Shown here: piece after piece, positions 1-11,200 of the stretch
How the letters are laid out: the number at the start of each line of letters is the position of its first letter
Position numbering within the stretch: position 1 is the stretch's first letter
Made by a program: the position numbers and the translations under genes
NCBI RefSeq assembly: GCF_034009455.1
Contig: NZ_CP125380.1
Coordinates: 3,237,501 to 3,301,500, forward strand
Length of the DNA: 64,000 bases
DNA from: Pseudomonas sp. P5_109
GTDB taxonomy: Bacteria; Pseudomonadota; Gammaproteobacteria; Pseudomonadales; Pseudomonadaceae
Direction: 5' to 3'
The notes under the pieces: model-generated
What the model was told of the DNA's origin: nothing
The model's input: the letters and a program-made list of their open reading frames with translations, nothing else
Database searches by the model: none

Positions 1-1017
1 GTAGTTCGCCTCTTCAGCGGAGTTGCCGAAGATTCCCATGTTGGCGCCGGCGTAGCGGTACAGGTAGTTGCCCTTGAGGTGATCGCGGGTGCCGAAGAAA
101 TCACCGCTGGTGACCTCGTGGGTATCGACCTTGGTTTTCTTGAACTCGGCAAACCCGGCCTTGGCGTCGCTGATCCCGTCTTCCAGCGCCTTGCGCTGCT
201 CGGCGCTGAGCGTGTTCACGTTGAATGGCTTGCCTGCCTCGATGCCGATCTTGGCGAAGCGCGCCATCAGGTCTTTTTCCACGTCCTGGGTCGGGGCGAA
301 CGACAACATGAAGTTCAAGTAGCGGAACAGGTCCGGGGTTTCGCTCATGGTCGGCGTGGGTTTTGGCCAGTCGATCTTCGCTGCGGCAGGCGGCGCTTTC
401 TGTTTGACGTAATGGCTCAGGGTTTCAACCTTGTAACCCTTCTGGATCTGCTTGACCTTGGCCAGGTCCTTTTCATCAAACAACTGCGTGCGGTACAGCG
501 CATAGGCGATGTTGCTTTCACTGCGCAGCAAGCGATCGATGTTCTGCGGCTGCTGGCCCTGCCAGCCTGGCCCGGCGATCATGAAATGCCCGCCATTGTT
601 GCCGGTGCTGCGGGTGCCCAGGTACGCAAAGTTCTGCGTATAGGCGTCGATCAGTTGCACCGAGTAATAACGATGCTCTTCGATGGGCGGCAGGGTCAGT
701 ACCAGTGGCTCGGCGCGCAGATCCATCCAGACAAAGGAGTAGGGCGTGTCGGCGTTCGGCGTGACAAACGCGGTGTCCTTGGCGGTGAAGGCCTTGGCGG
801 TATTGCCGATCTGGTTGAACGGCGCCTTGAAATTCGGGCTCTTCTTGTCCACGGCCTGGGTGTAGAGCGTCTTGTACATCTCCACCACCGGGAAACCGTA
901 CAGGTAAGCCTCCCTGGCGATGGCCCGGGCTTCTTCCGGGCTGGCGCTGAAGTCGGCCCAGGTGCAGGTGCTGAGAGCAATCAGGCTGAAGCCGGCTGCG
1001 CGAAAGGCAACGTTCAT
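1..1017 (-). CDS. DUF1254/DUF1214 domain protein, 3' end outside the window
   Basis: The open frame runs from ATG at 1017 (preceded by AAGGAT) off the left edge, so 339 codons are visible without a stop. The first 21 or so residues look like a Sec signal peptide ending near TWA, so a periplasmic location is inferred. The mature part carries the DUF1254 pattern, with an EARAIAREAYLYGFPVVEMY-type helix near residues 28-47, TPNADTPYSFVWMDL near 85, and a later RYYSVQLIDAYTQNFAYLGT stretch. The remaining part would hold the DUF1214 domain. The family is widespread in Pseudomonas, but its biochemical role is not established and I assign none. The gene is monocistronic as far as can be seen. Confidence 0.85.
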   Translation of the reverse strand, partial: MNVAFRAAGFSLIALSTCTWADFSASPEEARAIAREAYLYGFPVVEMYKTLYTQAVDKKSPNFKAPFNQIGNTAKAFTAKDTAFVTPNADTPYSFVWMDLRAEPLVLTLPPIEEHRYYSVQLIDAYTQNFAYLGTRSTGNNGGHFMIAGPGWQGQQPQNIDRLLRSESNIAYALYRTQLFDEKDLAKVKQIQKGYKVETLSHYVKQKAPPAAAKIDWPKPTPTMSETPDLFRYLNFMLSFAPTQDVEKDLMARFAKIGIEAGKPFNVNTLSAEQRKALEDGISDAKAGFAEFKKTKVDTHEVTSGDFFGTRDHLKGNYLYRYAGANMGIFGNSAEEANY

Positions 1018-1493
1018 GGAAAAATCCTTATGGCCTGAGCTGGTAGTGCGGTGGTAGCTCGGCGAATACATTGAGAATGTTGCGGGCACTCAGTCCGGAC
1101 GGAATGGAGCGCGGGAAAGGAGGGCGTGCCAGTCGGATACCTGGCGGCGGGCGGCAGGTTTGACGGGGAGTCGTGGTGTGTCCGGGCATAAAAGTCAGGC
1201 GCACGCAGATTCACCAATAACAAGGCGTGCATCTCCATTCTTTTCAACATGATTCCCCCGGTTCCCTGGTGGCTCATTGGCTACTCGGCACTTTTGTCAG
1301 GCCGTTACTGCGTAATCCCTTTCCGATCAAGCCTGTAGGACGCGTCAGATGAAGTTAGCATCTAACCACGGCTTAGCCAGTCGAATGAATTAATTCTTTC
1401 GTTTTGTGTGCAAGTTCTCGATATTTTCGTGTACTAAAAAGTTAATACGGATCAAGGGCTTGCCGGAACAAGTTGAGTGACTGTTTAGTCAAG
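1018..1493. other. Intergenic region upstream of the DUF1254 gene
   Basis: About 475 bases without a convincing gene. It must hold the promoter of the leftward DUF1254 gene. The stretch near 1370-1450 is AT-rich compared with its surroundings. An 87-codon leftward frame at 1014-1277 overlaps the DUF1254 start and is discussed under rejected items. I see no clear operator or terminator. Confidence 0.5.
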
Positions 1494-1581
1494 GTGGGAG
1501 CGGGCTTGCTCGCGAAAGCGGTGTGTCATCCAGCGTTGATGTTGCCTGACACGACCTCTTCGCGAGCAAGTCCGCTCCCAC
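1494..1581. repeat. REPIN, GTGGGAGCGGGC type
   Basis: Two inverted REP arms, GTGGGAGCGGGCTTGCTCGC and its complement ending GCTCCCAC, flank a central spacer of about 40 bases. The pair ends 13 bases from the stop of the leftward YciI-like gene, so it can form a hairpin at the 3' end of that transcript. The right arm carries one change (AAGTCCGC instead of AAGCCCGC). Confidence 0.9.
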
Positions 1582-1594
1582 GGGAATCTGTCCG

Positions 1595-2020
1595 TCAGTT
1601 TTTCTTTGCCTGCTCCCACACCCGTTCTTCCTGTTCACGCAGTTCCGGGGTGAATTCGGCGCCAAAGTCTTCGGCCTCGAACACCTGGCGAATCTCGATT
1701 TCGGCTTCGGTGCCCGGCATCGGGTTAGGGCAACGCTTGACCCATTCGATGGCTTCTTCCCTGGATTTCACTTTCCACAACCAGAAGCCGGCGATCAGTT
1801 CCTTGGTTTCGATGAAGGGGCCGTCGATGACCGAGCGTTGCGCCCCCGAAAACCTGACACGAGCGCCTTTGCTGCTGGGGTGCAAGCCTTCGCCTGCGAG
1901 CATGACGCCGGCCTTGACCAGTTCTTCGTTGTAGTTGCCCATGGCCGTCAGCAGTTCCTGACTGGGCATCACGCCGGCTTCGGAATCGGCGTTGGCCTTG
2001 ATGATGATCATAAATCGCAT
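1595..2020 (-). CDS. YciI/DGPF-domain protein
   Basis: 141 residues with the YCII-related (DGPF) fold signature. MRFMIIIKA is the first strand, followed by a helix (QELLTAMGNYNEELVKAGVM) and the diagnostic DGPFIETKE at residues 66-74, then WLWKVKSREEAIEWVKRCP. Members of this family (COG3795) are small dimeric alpha+beta proteins. Some are linked to ECF sigma factors, but no sigma factor lies next to this one. I chose ATG at 2020 over an upstream start at 2095 because GGAGAG lies 6 bases before it and the conserved first strand begins there. It is divergent from the SRPBCC gene. The molecular function is unknown. Confidence 0.85.
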   Translation of the reverse strand: MRFMIIIKANADSEAGVMPSQELLTAMGNYNEELVKAGVMLAGEGLHPSSKGARVRFSGAQRSVIDGPFIETKELIAGFWLWKVKSREEAIEWVKRCPNPMPGTEAEIEIRQVFEAEDFGAEFTPELREQEERVWEQAKKN

Positions 2021-2202
2021 GGTGTTCTCTCCGTTGTTATTGGGTGACTCACTGCCTGGTCGAATGGCAGCGAGGCAAATCGACAGGACTGCCAATAAAA
2101 AACTGTTGTTGATGGCGCCAAGCGTAGGTTTATTTTCGACATCCGGTGCACGCTCCGGTATCTGTGACCGGCTTGATTATCGACCCATGGAGTGTGTCCT
2201 TC

Positions 2203-2646
2203 GTGCCCATCCTGGAACTCACCACGCTCATCCCCGGCCGCACGCCCGAACAGGTCCTCGATTTCTGCCTGGAAGGGGTCAACTTTCCGAAGATTTTCCC
2301 CGAGCGCATTACCCCGCTGGGCGATATCGACCGGAGCAACCTGCGGATTGAAGCCGGGCGGCAATTTTGCTTTCGCCACTGGATGTTCAATGTGATTCCA
2401 TCGAGTTGGACGGTGGTAATCCGCGAGGTCGGCGAGCGGCATTTCATCGACGAGATGCTCAGCGGGCCGATGCGCGCCTTTCGTCATGAACATCGGGTCG
2501 AGGCAGGAGAGGGCGGTACGCTATATACCGACCGGGTGGCGTATTCGGCGATTGGAGGCGCGCCGCTGGAGTGGCTGCTGGTCAACGGCTACATGCGACG
2601 GATTTTCGCGGCGCGGCATCGCAATATGCTGGCATTGCTCAAATGA
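2203..2646 (+). CDS. SRPBCC (START-like) family protein
   Basis: About 147 residues from a GTG at 2203, with GGAG 10 bases upstream. In-frame GTG codons at 2194 and 2146 are alternatives, so the start is uncertain. The protein shows the helix-grip pattern of SRPBCC ligand-binding proteins of the COG4276 type: a strand with LELTTLIPGRTPEQVLDFCLE at the N-terminus, then FPKIFPERITPLG, a long central sheet, and a C-terminal helix (MRRIFAARHRNMLALL). Such proteins usually bind a hydrophobic ligand in a central cavity, but no ligand can be named here. It is divergent from the YciI-like gene, with a 182-base shared promoter region, and is followed 13 bases later by a REPIN. Confidence 0.75.
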   Translation: MPILELTTLIPGRTPEQVLDFCLEGVNFPKIFPERITPLGDIDRSNLRIEAGRQFCFRHWMFNVIPSSWTVVIREVGERHFIDEMLSGPMRAFRHEHRVEAGEGGTLYTDRVAYSAIGGAPLEWLLVNGYMRRIFAARHRNMLALLK

Positions 2647-2659
2647 CAGCACTGGCCTT

Positions 2660-2746
2660 GTGGGAGCGGGCTTGCTCGCGAATGCGATAGGTCAGTCACT
2701 GCGATGCTGGATGTGCCATCGTTTTCGCGAGCAAGCCCTCTCCCAC
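2660..2746. repeat. REPIN, GTGGGAGCGGGC type
   Basis: Inverted REP arms GTGGGAGCGGGCTTGCTCGC and GCGAGCAAGCCCTCTCCCAC flank a spacer. The right arm differs by one base (CCCTCTCC for CCCGCTCC). It sits just after the SRPBCC gene stop and could act as a transcript-end hairpin. Confidence 0.9.
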
Positions 2747-2897
2747 AGGGTCTTGGAGTGAATGAGAAAGCGCGTGTATCCAATTTTGTGCGCTGATGCA
2801 TGACAATTTATGTTTGACCATAGGTCGTCGGACAATTTCGTGGTTAACTTCGGCCTCGTCAAAACTCTCCACCACAACGTTCAGAAGGACTCCGTTC

Positions 2898-3398
2898 ATG
2901 GCTCAAGTCACTCTTAAAGGCAACCCTGTTCAAGTCAACGGCCAACTGCCACAAGCCGGTTCCAAGGCACCAGCCTTTTCCCTGGTTGCCGGCAATCTGT
3001 CCGACGTTACCCTCAAAGACTTTGCCGGCAAGCGCAAAGTGCTGAACATCTTCCCAAGCATTGACACCCCGACCTGCGCCACTTCCGTGCGCCAGTTCAA
3101 CGCCAAGGCCAGCGAAGTGACCAACACTGTCGTACTGTGCATCTCCGCTGACCTGCCGTTCGCCCAGGCGCGTTTCTGCGGCGCCGAAGGCCTGGAAAAC
3201 GTCCAGAACCTGTCGACCCTGCGTGGCGCCGAGTTCATCGAGAACTACGGCGTGGCCATCGCTGACGGCCCACTGAAAGGCCTGACCGCCCGTGCCGTGG
3301 TCGTGCTGGACGAAAACGACAACGTGCTGCACAGCGAACTGGTTGGCGAAATCGCTGACGAGCCGAACTACGAAGCGGCCCTTGCTGTTCTCAAGTAA
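2898..3398 (+). CDS. tpx: Thiol peroxidase (atypical 2-Cys peroxiredoxin)
   Basis: 166 residues, the usual Tpx length. The protein reduces H2O2 and, with preference in this family, alkyl and lipid hydroperoxides, using thioredoxin for recycling. The peroxidatic cysteine is C60 in the [13 protein letters not shown] motif and the resolving cysteine is C94 in ARFCGAEG; these match C61 and C95 of E. coli Tpx. The family's T and R active-site residues (T57, R64) are present. ATG at 2898 has AGAAGGA 10 bases upstream, and in-frame upstream codons are ignored because family members start with [14 protein letters not shown] sequence. Family members in Pseudomonas are periplasmic or cytoplasmic; no clear signal peptide is seen here. 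Confidence 0.95.
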   Translation: MAQVTLKGNPVQVNGQLPQAGSKAPAFSLVAGNLSDVTLKDFAGKRKVLNIFPSIDTPTCATSVRQFNAKASEVTNTVVLCISADLPFAQARFCGAEGLENVQNLSTLRGAEFIENYGVAIADGPLKGLTARAVVVLDENDNVLHSELVGEIADEPNYEAALAVLK

Positions 3399-3456
3399 GT
3401 CGGCTTTACAATTGTTAACACCCCCGCTGTCAATAATGTTGTTCAGTTAGAGACGT

Positions 3457-3556
3457 TGTAGGAGCGAGCTTGCTCGCGATGGACTCAAGAACGCTGCGTG
3501 TAGTCAGTAGACACGCGTTATCGTTAACGACCATCGCGAGCAAGCTCGCTCCTACA
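3457..3556. repeat. REPIN, TGTAGGAGC type
   Basis: Arms TGTAGGAGCGAGCTTGCTCG and CGAGCAAGCTCGCTCCTACA are perfectly complementary and surround a spacer of about 50 bases containing GTTATCGTTAACGA. It lies between tpx and muxA and belongs to a different REP class from the GTGGGAGCGGGC repeats. Confidence 0.9.
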
Positions 3557-3725
3557 GTCAACTGAACGGCATTACTCTCTGTCCACACCGTTTTCATTTG
3601 TGCTTCAGTGTCTTACACAAAACTCCTGCTACGTAAGCCAAAGGTAAATTGCCGGTAAAGGCGCTTTGCTTAAGACCCGCCAGTGCTTATCGTTCAGCCT
3701 CATGTAAAAAAAGCCCACGCGCCCA

Positions 3726-5042
3726 ATGGTTGATCACTCAATGCAATCCTCCGCTTCCCGTAGTCCTCGTCGCTGGCTGTTCGGCCTGCTTGTCCTGCTG
3801 GTCATCGCCGCCCTGTGCTGGAAATTCTGGCCCGGCAGCGCTGCACCCAAAGAGGCTGCGGGGCAGAAAGCCGTCGCCGGGCATACCGGCCGGTCGGGGG
3901 GGATGCGTCCGGGGTTCGGCGGTGCGTCCGGACCGGTACCGGTGCGCGTGGCGCCGGCAGTCATCGGTGACTTCCCGCTGTATTTCAAGGCGCTGGGCAC
4001 GGTCACGGCACTGAACACCATCAATGTGCGCAGCCGCGTCGGCGGTGAGCTGGTCAAGATCTCTTTCGAAGAAGGGCAGATGGTCAAGGCGGGCGACCTG
4101 CTGGCAGAAATCGACCCGCGCCCGTACCAGAACGCCTTGCTCCAGGCCGAAGGCACCTTGCTGCAGAATCAGGCGCAGCTGAAAAACGCCCAGGTCGACG
4201 TCGAGCGCTATCGCGGCCTGTACCGCGAAGACAGCATTGCCAAGCAGACCCTGGACACCGCCGAAGCACTGGTCGGTCAATTCCAGGGCACGGTCAAGAC
4301 CAATCAGGCAGCGGTCAACGATGCCAAGCTCAACCTCGAATTCACCAAGATCCGCGCGCCGATCACCGGTCGCGTCGGCCTGCGTCAACTGGATGTCGGC
4401 AACCTGGTAGCGGCCAACGACACCACGGCACTGGCGATCATCACCCAGACCCAGCCGATCAGCGTGGCCTTCACCCTGCCGGAAAACAGCCTCGACACCG
4501 TGCTCGCGCGTTATCGCAGCGGCGCCAAATTGCCGGCTGAAGCCTGGGATCGCGGTGATACCAAACTGCAGGCCACCGGCGTATTGCAGAGCCTGGACAA
4601 CCAGATCGACGTCACCACCGGCACCCTGAAGTTCAAGGCCCGTTACGAGAACCGTGACCAGTCGCTGTTCCCCAACCAGTTCGTCAATGTGCGCCTGCTG
4701 GCCGACACCCTCAAAGGCGTAGTGCTCGCGCCTTCCGCCGCGATCCAGTTCGGCACCAACGGCACGTTTGTCTATGCCATGGACGGTGACAAGAAGGTCA
4801 AGATCCGTCAGTTGAAAGTCGGCGCCAGCGATGGCCTGAACACCGTGGTCACCGAAGGCCTGTCGGCGGGCGAGCGGGTCGTATTGGAAGGAACCGACCG
4901 CCTGAAGGACGGCAGTGACGTGGAGGTGGTCAACGATAGCCAGGACGTGCCAACCACGCCGACCGAACACCTGCAGGGCAAATCGGCGGTCAACGCGGCA
5001 GGGCCTGCGACCACTGACAAGGCGAAAAAGGGCGGCGCATGA
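3726..5042 (+). CDS. muxA: RND efflux periplasmic adaptor MuxA (MdtA-like)
   Basis: 438 residues. This membrane-fusion protein links the inner-membrane RND pump to the outer-membrane channel. Residues about 17-40 form an N-terminal membrane anchor ([19 protein letters not shown]). A Gly/Pro-rich linker follows, then the barrel-sandwich half motif [20 protein letters not shown], the alpha-hairpin rich in Q and A (about 140-205), and the second half [20 protein letters not shown]. The C-terminal barrel ends in [12 protein letters not shown] at 3726 is used; ATG at 3741 is possible. Its stop overlaps the muxB start by four bases (ATGA), so the two are translationally coupled. The gene order matches P. 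aeruginosa muxABC-opmB and E. coli mdtABC, pumps that use two different RND subunits. No regulator gene is adjacent. Confidence 0.93.
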   Translation: MVDHSMQSSASRSPRRWLFGLLVLLVIAALCWKFWPGSAAPKEAAGQKAVAGHTGRSGGMRPGFGGASGPVPVRVAPAVIGDFPLYFKALGTVTALNTINVRSRVGGELVKISFEEGQMVKAGDLLAEIDPRPYQNALLQAEGTLLQNQAQLKNAQVDVERYRGLYREDSIAKQTLDTAEALVGQFQGTVKTNQAAVNDAKLNLEFTKIRAPITGRVGLRQLDVGNLVAANDTTALAIITQTQPISVAFTLPENSLDTVLARYRSGAKLPAEAWDRGDTKLQATGVLQSLDNQIDVTTGTLKFKARYENRDQSLFPNQFVNVRLLADTLKGVVLAPSAAIQFGTNGTFVYAMDGDKKVKIRQLKVGASDGLNTVVTEGLSAGERVVLEGTDRLKDGSDVEVVNDSQDVPTTPTEHLQGKSAVNAAGPATTDKAKKGGA

Positions 5043-8000
5043 ATCTCTCGCGGCTGTTCATCCTTCGCCCGGTAGCCACCACGCTGAGCATGCTGGCCAT
5101 TATTCTGGCCGGTGTGATCGCGTATCGGTTGCTGCCAGTTTCGGCGCTGCCTCAGGTCGATTACCCGACCATTCGCGTCATGACCCTGTATCCCGGCGCC
5201 AGCCCGGATGTGATGACCAGCGCGGTCACCGCCCCCCTTGAACGACAATTCGGGCAAATGCCCGGCCTGACGCAAATGGCTTCCACCAGTTCCGGCGGAG
5301 CGTCGGTGCTGACCCTGCGGTTCAGCCTCGACATCAACATGGACGTGGCCGAGCAACAGGTGCAGGCGGCGATCAATGCCGCGACCAACTTGCTGCCCAA
5401 GGACCTGCCGGCACCGCCGGTGTACAACAAGGTCAACCCGGCCGATACACCGGTGCTGACCCTGGCCATCACCTCCAAGACCATGCTGTTGCCCAAGCTC
5501 AACGATCTGGTCGATACGCGCATGGCGCAGAAAATTGCCCAGATCAGCGGCGTCGGCATGGTCAGCATTGCCGGTGGCCAGCGTCAGGCCGTGCGCATCA
5601 AGGTCAACCCCGAGGCCCTGGCGGCCAACGGCTTGAACCTGTCGGACGTGCGCACGCTGATCGGCGCGTCCAACGTCAATCAGCCCAAGGGCAACTTCGA
5701 CGGCCCGACCCGGGTCTCGATGCTCGATGCAAACGATCAACTGACCTCGCCCAAGGACTACGCCAACCTGATCCTGGCCTACGCCAATGGCGCGCCGTTG
5801 CGGCTCAAGGACGTCGCGGAAATCGTCGACGGCGCCGAGAACGAGCGGCTCGCGGCGTGGGCCAACGAGAACCAGGCCGTGCTGCTGAACATCCAGCGCC
5901 AGCCCGGCGCCAACGTCATCGAGGTGGTGGACCGGATCAAGGCCCTGCTGCCGAGCATCACCGACAACCTGCCGGCCGGCCTCGACGTGGTGGTGCTGAC
6001 CGACCGCACCCAGACCATCCGCGCCTCGGTCAAGGACGTACAGCACGAATTGCTGATCGCCATCGCCCTGGTGGTCATGGTCACCTTCCTGTTCCTGCGT
6101 CGCGCCAGTGCCACGATCATTCCGTCGGTGGCCGTGCCGTTGTCGTTGATCGGTACCTTCGGCGTGATGTACCTGGCCGGGTTCTCGGTCAACAACCTGA
6201 CCCTGATGGCCCTGACCATCGCCACCGGTTTCGTGGTGGACGATGCAATCGTCATGCTGGAGAACATTTCGCGCTTCATCGAGGAGGGCGACAGCCCGTT
6301 GAACGCGGCGCTCAAGGGCGCCAAGCAGATCGGTTTCACCCTGATCTCCCTGACGTTGTCGCTGATCGCCGTGCTGATCCCGCTGCTGTTCATGGCGGAC
6401 GTGGTCGGGCGGCTATTCCGCGAGTTTGCCATTACGCTCGCGGTGGCGATCCTGATTTCCCTGGTGGTTTCCCTGACCCTGACGCCGATGATGTGCGCGC
6501 GGTTGCTCAAGCGTGAACCCAAGGAAGAGGAGCAGGGCCGTTTCTACCGTGCCAGCGGTGCGTTCATCGACTGGATGATCGCCGCCTACGGACGCAAGTT
6601 GCAGTGGGTGCTCAGGCACCAGCCGCTGACCTTGATGGTGGCCATCGGCACTCTGGCGCTGACGGTGTTCCTGTACATGGTGGTGCCCAAGGGCTTCTTC
6701 CCGGTGCAGGACACCGGTGTTATCCAGGGTATTTCCGAAGCGCCGCAATCGATTTCCTTCGCCGCCATGAGCGAACGCCAGCAGGAACTGGCCAAGGTGA
6801 TCCTGGCCGACCCGGCCGTCGAGAGCCTGTCGTCCTATATAGGCGTCGATGGCGACAACTCAACACTCAACAGCGGTCGCTTGCTGATCAACCTCAAGGC
6901 GCACCACGACCGTGACCTGAGCGCTATGCAAGTGATCGCCCGCCTGCAACCGGAACTGGACAAACTCGTCGGTATCCGCCTGTTCATGCAGCCGGTGCAG
7001 GACCTGACCATCGAAGACCGGGTCAGCCGTACGCAGTATCAGTTCAGCATGTCGTCGCCGGATTCGGAGTTGCTCAGCCTGTGGAGCGGACGCCTGGTCG
7101 AGGCCCTGGCCGAGCGGCCGGAGCTGACCGACGTGGCCAGCGATTTGCAGGACAAAGGCTTGCAGGTCTACCTGGTGATCGACCGCGATGCGGCGTCGCG
7201 GGTCGGTGTGTCGGTGTCGAACATCACCGATGCACTGTACGACGCCTTCGGCCAGCGGCAGATCTCCACGATCTACACCCAGGCCAGCCAATATCGCGTG
7301 GTGCTGCAATCGCAGTCCGGCGAGAAAATCGGCCCGGATGCGTTGAACCAGATTCACGTCAAGACCACCGATGGCGGGCAAGTACGCCTGTCCAGCCTGG
7401 CGCATGTCGAGGAGCGTCAGGCGCAACTGGCGATCACCCACATCGGCCAGTTCCCGGCGGTGATGATGTCCTTCAACCTGGCACCCGGCGTGGCGCTGGG
7501 GCATGCCGTCGAGATCATCGAGCAGGTGCAGAAGGACATCGGCATGCCGATTGGCGTGCAGACCCAGTTCCAGGGCGCGGCGGAGGCTTTCCAGGCTTCG
7601 TTGTCGAGCACCTTGCTGCTGATCCTGGCGGCGGTGGTGACCATGTACATCGTGCTGGGCGTGCTCTACGAGAGCTACATCCATCCGATCACCATTCTGT
7701 CGACTTTGCCTTCAGCGGCGGTCGGCGCCTTGCTGGCGTTGATCCTGAGCGGCAATGACCTGGGCATGATCGCGATCATCGGCATCATCCTGCTGATCGG
7801 CATCGTGAAGAAAAACGCGATCATGATGATCGACTTCGCCCTCGACGCTGAGCGCAACCAAGGCATGGACCCGCAAACGGCGATCTATCAGGCCGCCTTG
7901 CTGCGTTTCCGGCCGATCCTGATGACCACCCTGGCGGCGTTGTTCGGTGCCGTGCCGTTGATGCTGGCCACCGGTTCCGGTGCGGAACTGCGCCAGCCGC

Positions 8001-8134
8001 TGGGTCTGGTGATGGTTGGCGGTTTGCTGCTGAGCCAGGTTCTGACGTTGTTCACTACGCCTGTGATTTACCTGTATTTCGATCGGTTGGGACGTCGTTT
8101 TGGCAAGACCGGTGCGCAGGAGACGGCGGTATGA
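5039..8134 (+). CDS. muxB: RND efflux transporter subunit MuxB
   Basis: 1031 residues, typical of HAE1-type RND proton antiporters. TM1 begins immediately ([20 protein letters not shown]), followed by the first large periplasmic loop, TM2-6 and a second loop after TM7. The proton-relay aspartates of TM4 are D401-D402 in [14 protein letters not shown]. The C-terminal membrane bundle holds [15 protein letters not shown] and [19 protein letters not shown]. In the known MuxABC/MdtABC systems two RND subunits (B and C) assemble as a heterotrimer; this and the following gene fit that arrangement. A REPIN separates it from muxC, so translation of muxC is not directly coupled. Confidence 0.95.
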   Translation: MNLSRLFILRPVATTLSMLAIILAGVIAYRLLPVSALPQVDYPTIRVMTLYPGASPDVMTSAVTAPLERQFGQMPGLTQMASTSSGGASVLTLRFSLDINMDVAEQQVQAAINAATNLLPKDLPAPPVYNKVNPADTPVLTLAITSKTMLLPKLNDLVDTRMAQKIAQISGVGMVSIAGGQRQAVRIKVNPEALAANGLNLSDVRTLIGASNVNQPKGNFDGPTRVSMLDANDQLTSPKDYANLILAYANGAPLRLKDVAEIVDGAENERLAAWANENQAVLLNIQRQPGANVIEVVDRIKALLPSITDNLPAGLDVVVLTDRTQTIRASVKDVQHELLIAIALVVMVTFLFLRRASATIIPSVAVPLSLIGTFGVMYLAGFSVNNLTLMALTIATGFVVDDAIVMLENISRFIEEGDSPLNAALKGAKQIGFTLISLTLSLIAVLIPLLFMADVVGRLFREFAITLAVAILISLVVSLTLTPMMCARLLKREPKEEEQGRFYRASGAFIDWMIAAYGRKLQWVLRHQPLTLMVAIGTLALTVFLYMVVPKGFFPVQDTGVIQGISEAPQSISFAAMSERQQELAKVILADPAVESLSSYIGVDGDNSTLNSGRLLINLKAHHDRDLSAMQVIARLQPELDKLVGIRLFMQPVQDLTIEDRVSRTQYQFSMSSPDSELLSLWSGRLVEALAERPELTDVASDLQDKGLQVYLVIDRDAASRVGVSVSNITDALYDAFGQRQISTIYTQASQYRVVLQSQSGEKIGPDALNQIHVKTTDGGQVRLSSLAHVEERQAQLAITHIGQFPAVMMSFNLAPGVALGHAVEIIEQVQKDIGMPIGVQTQFQGAAEAFQASLSSTLLLILAAVVTMYIVLGVLYESYIHPITILSTLPSAAVGALLALILSGNDLGMIAIIGIILLIGIVKKNAIMMIDFALDAERNQGMDPQTAIYQAALLRFRPILMTTLAALFGAVPLMLATGSGAELRQPLGLVMVGGLLLSQVLTLFTTPVIYLYFDRLGRRFGKTGAQETAV

Positions 8135-8149
8135 CGGCCTGCGTGACCT

Positions 8150-8237
8150 GTGGGAGCGGGCTTGCTCGCGAAGGCATCCGGTCAGTCGACAGGGATGTTG
8201 AATGCAAAGCCCTCTTCGCGAGCAAGCCCGCTCCCAC
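8150..8237. repeat. REPIN inside the mux operon
   Basis: Inverted arms GTGGGAGCGGGCTTGCTCGC and GCGAGCAAGCCCGCTCCCAC lie in the 118-base muxB-muxC gap. The right arm ends one base before the AGGGGG that serves as the muxC ribosome binding site (8239-8243 or so), so an mRNA hairpin would abut it. Confidence 0.92.
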
Positions 8238-8252
8238 AGGGGGCCGCCATCG

Positions 8253-11200
8253 ATGAACCTTTCGGGACCTTTCATCAAGCGCCCGGTCGCGACCATGTTG
8301 CTGAGCCTGGCGATCATGCTGCTGGGCGGTGTGAGCTTCGGTTTGCTGCCCGTGTCGCCGCTGCCGCAAATGGACTTTCCGGTGATCGTGGTCCAGGCCA
8401 GCCTGCCCGGGGCGAGCCCCGAGGTCATGGCGTCGACCGTGGCCACGCCGCTGGAGCGCTCCTTCGGCACCATCGCCGGGGTCAACACCATGAGCAGCCG
8501 CTCCAGCCAGGGTTCGACCCGGGTGATCCTGCAATTTGACCTGGACCGCGACATCAATGGTGCGGCGCGGGAAGTGCAAGCGGCTATCAATGCCTCGCGC
8601 ACCCTGCTGCCGAGCGGGATGCGCAGCATGCCGACCTACAAGAAGGTCAACCCGTCCCAGGCGCCGATCATGGTGCTGTCGCTGACCTCGGACGTGCTGG
8701 AAAAAGGCCAGCTCTATGACCTGGCCTCGACGATCCTGTCCCAGAGCCTGTCCCAGGTGCAGGGCGTGGGCGAGGTGCAGATCGGCGGCAGTTCCCTGCC
8801 GGCGGTACGTATCGAACTCGAACCGCAGTCGCTGAACCAGTACGGCGTGGCCCTCGACGATGTGCGCAACACCATCGCCAATGCCAACGTGCGCCGGCCC
8901 AAGGGCTCGGTCGAAGATGACCAGCGGCTGTGGCAGGTCCAGGCCAACGACCAGCTGGAAAAAGCCAAGGACTACGAATCGCTGATCATCCACTACAACG
9001 GCGGCGCGGCCCTGCGCCTGAAGGATGTGGCCAAGGTCAGCGACGGCGTCGAGGACCGCTACAACAGCGGCTTCTTCAACGACGACGCGGCGGTGCTGCT
9101 GGTGATCAACCGCCAGGCCGGTGCCAACATCATCGAGACGGTCAACGAGATCAAGGCGCAATTGCCGGCGTTGCAGGCGGTGCTGCCGGCCAGCGTCAAG
9201 CTGAACCTCGCCATGGACCGTTCGCCGGTGATCAAGGCGACACTGCACGAGGCGGAAATGACCCTGCTGATCGCCGTGGCACTGGTGATCCTGGTGGTGT
9301 TCCTGTTTCTCGGTAACTTCCGCGCCTCGCTGATCCCGACCCTGGCGGTGCCGGTATCGCTGGTCGGCACCTTTGCCGTGATGTACCTCTACGGCTTTTC
9401 GCTGAACAACCTGTCGCTGATGGCGCTGATCCTGGCCACCGGGCTGGTGGTGGACGATGCCATCGTGGTGCTGGAGAACATTTCCCGGCACATCGACGCA
9501 GGCGTGCGGCCGATGAAGGCGGCGTACCTGGGCGCCCAGGAAGTCGGCTTTACCTTGCTGTCGATGAACGTGTCGCTGGTAGCGGTGTTCCTGTCGATCC
9601 TGTTCATGGGCGGGATCATCGAAAGCCTGTTCCGCGAGTTTTCCATCACCCTGGCGGCGGCCATCGTGGTCTCGCTGGTGGTGTCGCTGACCCTGACGCC
9701 GATGCTCTGCGCGCGCTGGCTCAAGCCGCACACGCCGGGGCAGGAGAACCGCCTGCAACGCTGGAGCCAACGGGCCAATGAATGGATGGTCGGCAAATAC
9801 GCCACCAGCCTCGACTGGGTGCTGCGCCACAAGCGTCTGACATTGCTCAGTCTGTTTGTGACAATTGGCGTTAACATTGCACTCTATGTTGTTGTTCCTA
9901 AAACGTTTATGCCTCAGCAAGATACAGGGCAACTGATCGGTTTCGTACGCGGCGACGACGGCCTGTCGTTCAGCGTGATGCAGCCGAAGATGGAAATTTT
10001 CCGCCGGGCTGTGTTGAAGGACGAAGCGGTGGAAAGCGTTGCCGGGTTCATCGGCGGCACCAACGGCACCAACAACGCCTTCATGCTGGTGCGCCTGAAG
10101 CCGATCAAGGAGCGCAACATTTCCGCGCAGAAAGTCATCGAACGCCTGCGCAAGGAAATGCCCAAGGTTCCCGGCGCGCAACTGATGCTCATGGCGGACC
10201 AGGACCTGCAATTCGGTGGCGGCCGCGAGCAGACCACCTCGCAGTATTCGTACATCCTGCAGAGCGGGGATCTGGGGGCGTTGCGCGAGTGGTATCCGAA
10301 AGTCGTCACCGCGCTCAGGGCCTTGCCCGAACTGACGGCGATCGATGCCCGTGAAGGCCGGGGTGCCCGGCAAGTGACCCTGATCGTCGACCGCGACCAG
10401 GCCAAGCGCCTGGGTGTCGACATGGACATGGTCACGGCGGTGCTGAACAACGCCTACAGCCAGCGGCAGATTTCGACCATCTACGACAGCCTCAACCAGT
10501 ATCAGGTGGTGATGGAGGTCAATCCGAAATACGCCCAGGACCCGATCACCCTCAAGCAGGTCCAGGTCATTACCGCCGACGGCGCGCGGATCCCGTTGTC
10601 GACCATCGCTCATTACGAAAACAGCCTGGAAGACGACCGGGTCAGCCACGAGGGCCAGTTTGCCTCGGAGAGCATTTCCTTCGACATGGCCGAAGGCGTG
10701 ACCGTGGAGCAGGGCACCGCCGCCATCGAGCGGGCGATTGCCAAGGTGGGCTTGCCGGAAGACGTGATCGTGAAAATGGCCGGCACCGCCGACGCCTTTG
10801 CCGCCACGCAAAAGAGCCAGCCGTTCATGATTCTCGGTGCCCTGGTGGCGGTGTATCTGGTGCTCGGCGTGTTGTACGAAAGCTACATTCACCCGCTGAC
10901 CATTCTGTCCACGCTGCCGTCGGCCGGGGTCGGTGCGTTGCTATCGATCTATGCGCTGGGCGGCGAATTCAGCCTGATTTCGTTGCTGGGGCTGTTTCTG
11001 CTGATCGGCGTGGTGAAGAAAAACGCCATTCTGATGATCGACCTGGCGTTGCAGCTGGAGCGTCATCAGGGCATGGCACCGCTGGAATCGATTCGCAGTG
11101 CCTGCCTGCAACGTTTGCGGCCGATCCTGATGACCACCCTGGCGGCGATCCTCGGTGCCTTGCCGCTGCTGCTCAGCCGCGCCGAAGGGGCGGAAATGCG

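Noticed and set aside
1014..1277. 87-codon leftward frame with a GGGGG ribosome-like site before an internal ATG
   Set aside because: Its end overlaps the DUF1254 start, its composition is not convincingly coding and I recognise no family. A short leader peptide remains possible.
8055..10892. Very long open frame antisense to muxB/muxC (945 codons)
   Set aside because: A GC-rich shadow of well-supported RND genes; the translation has low-complexity H/R/Q-rich sequence and no domains. It also runs through the REPIN.
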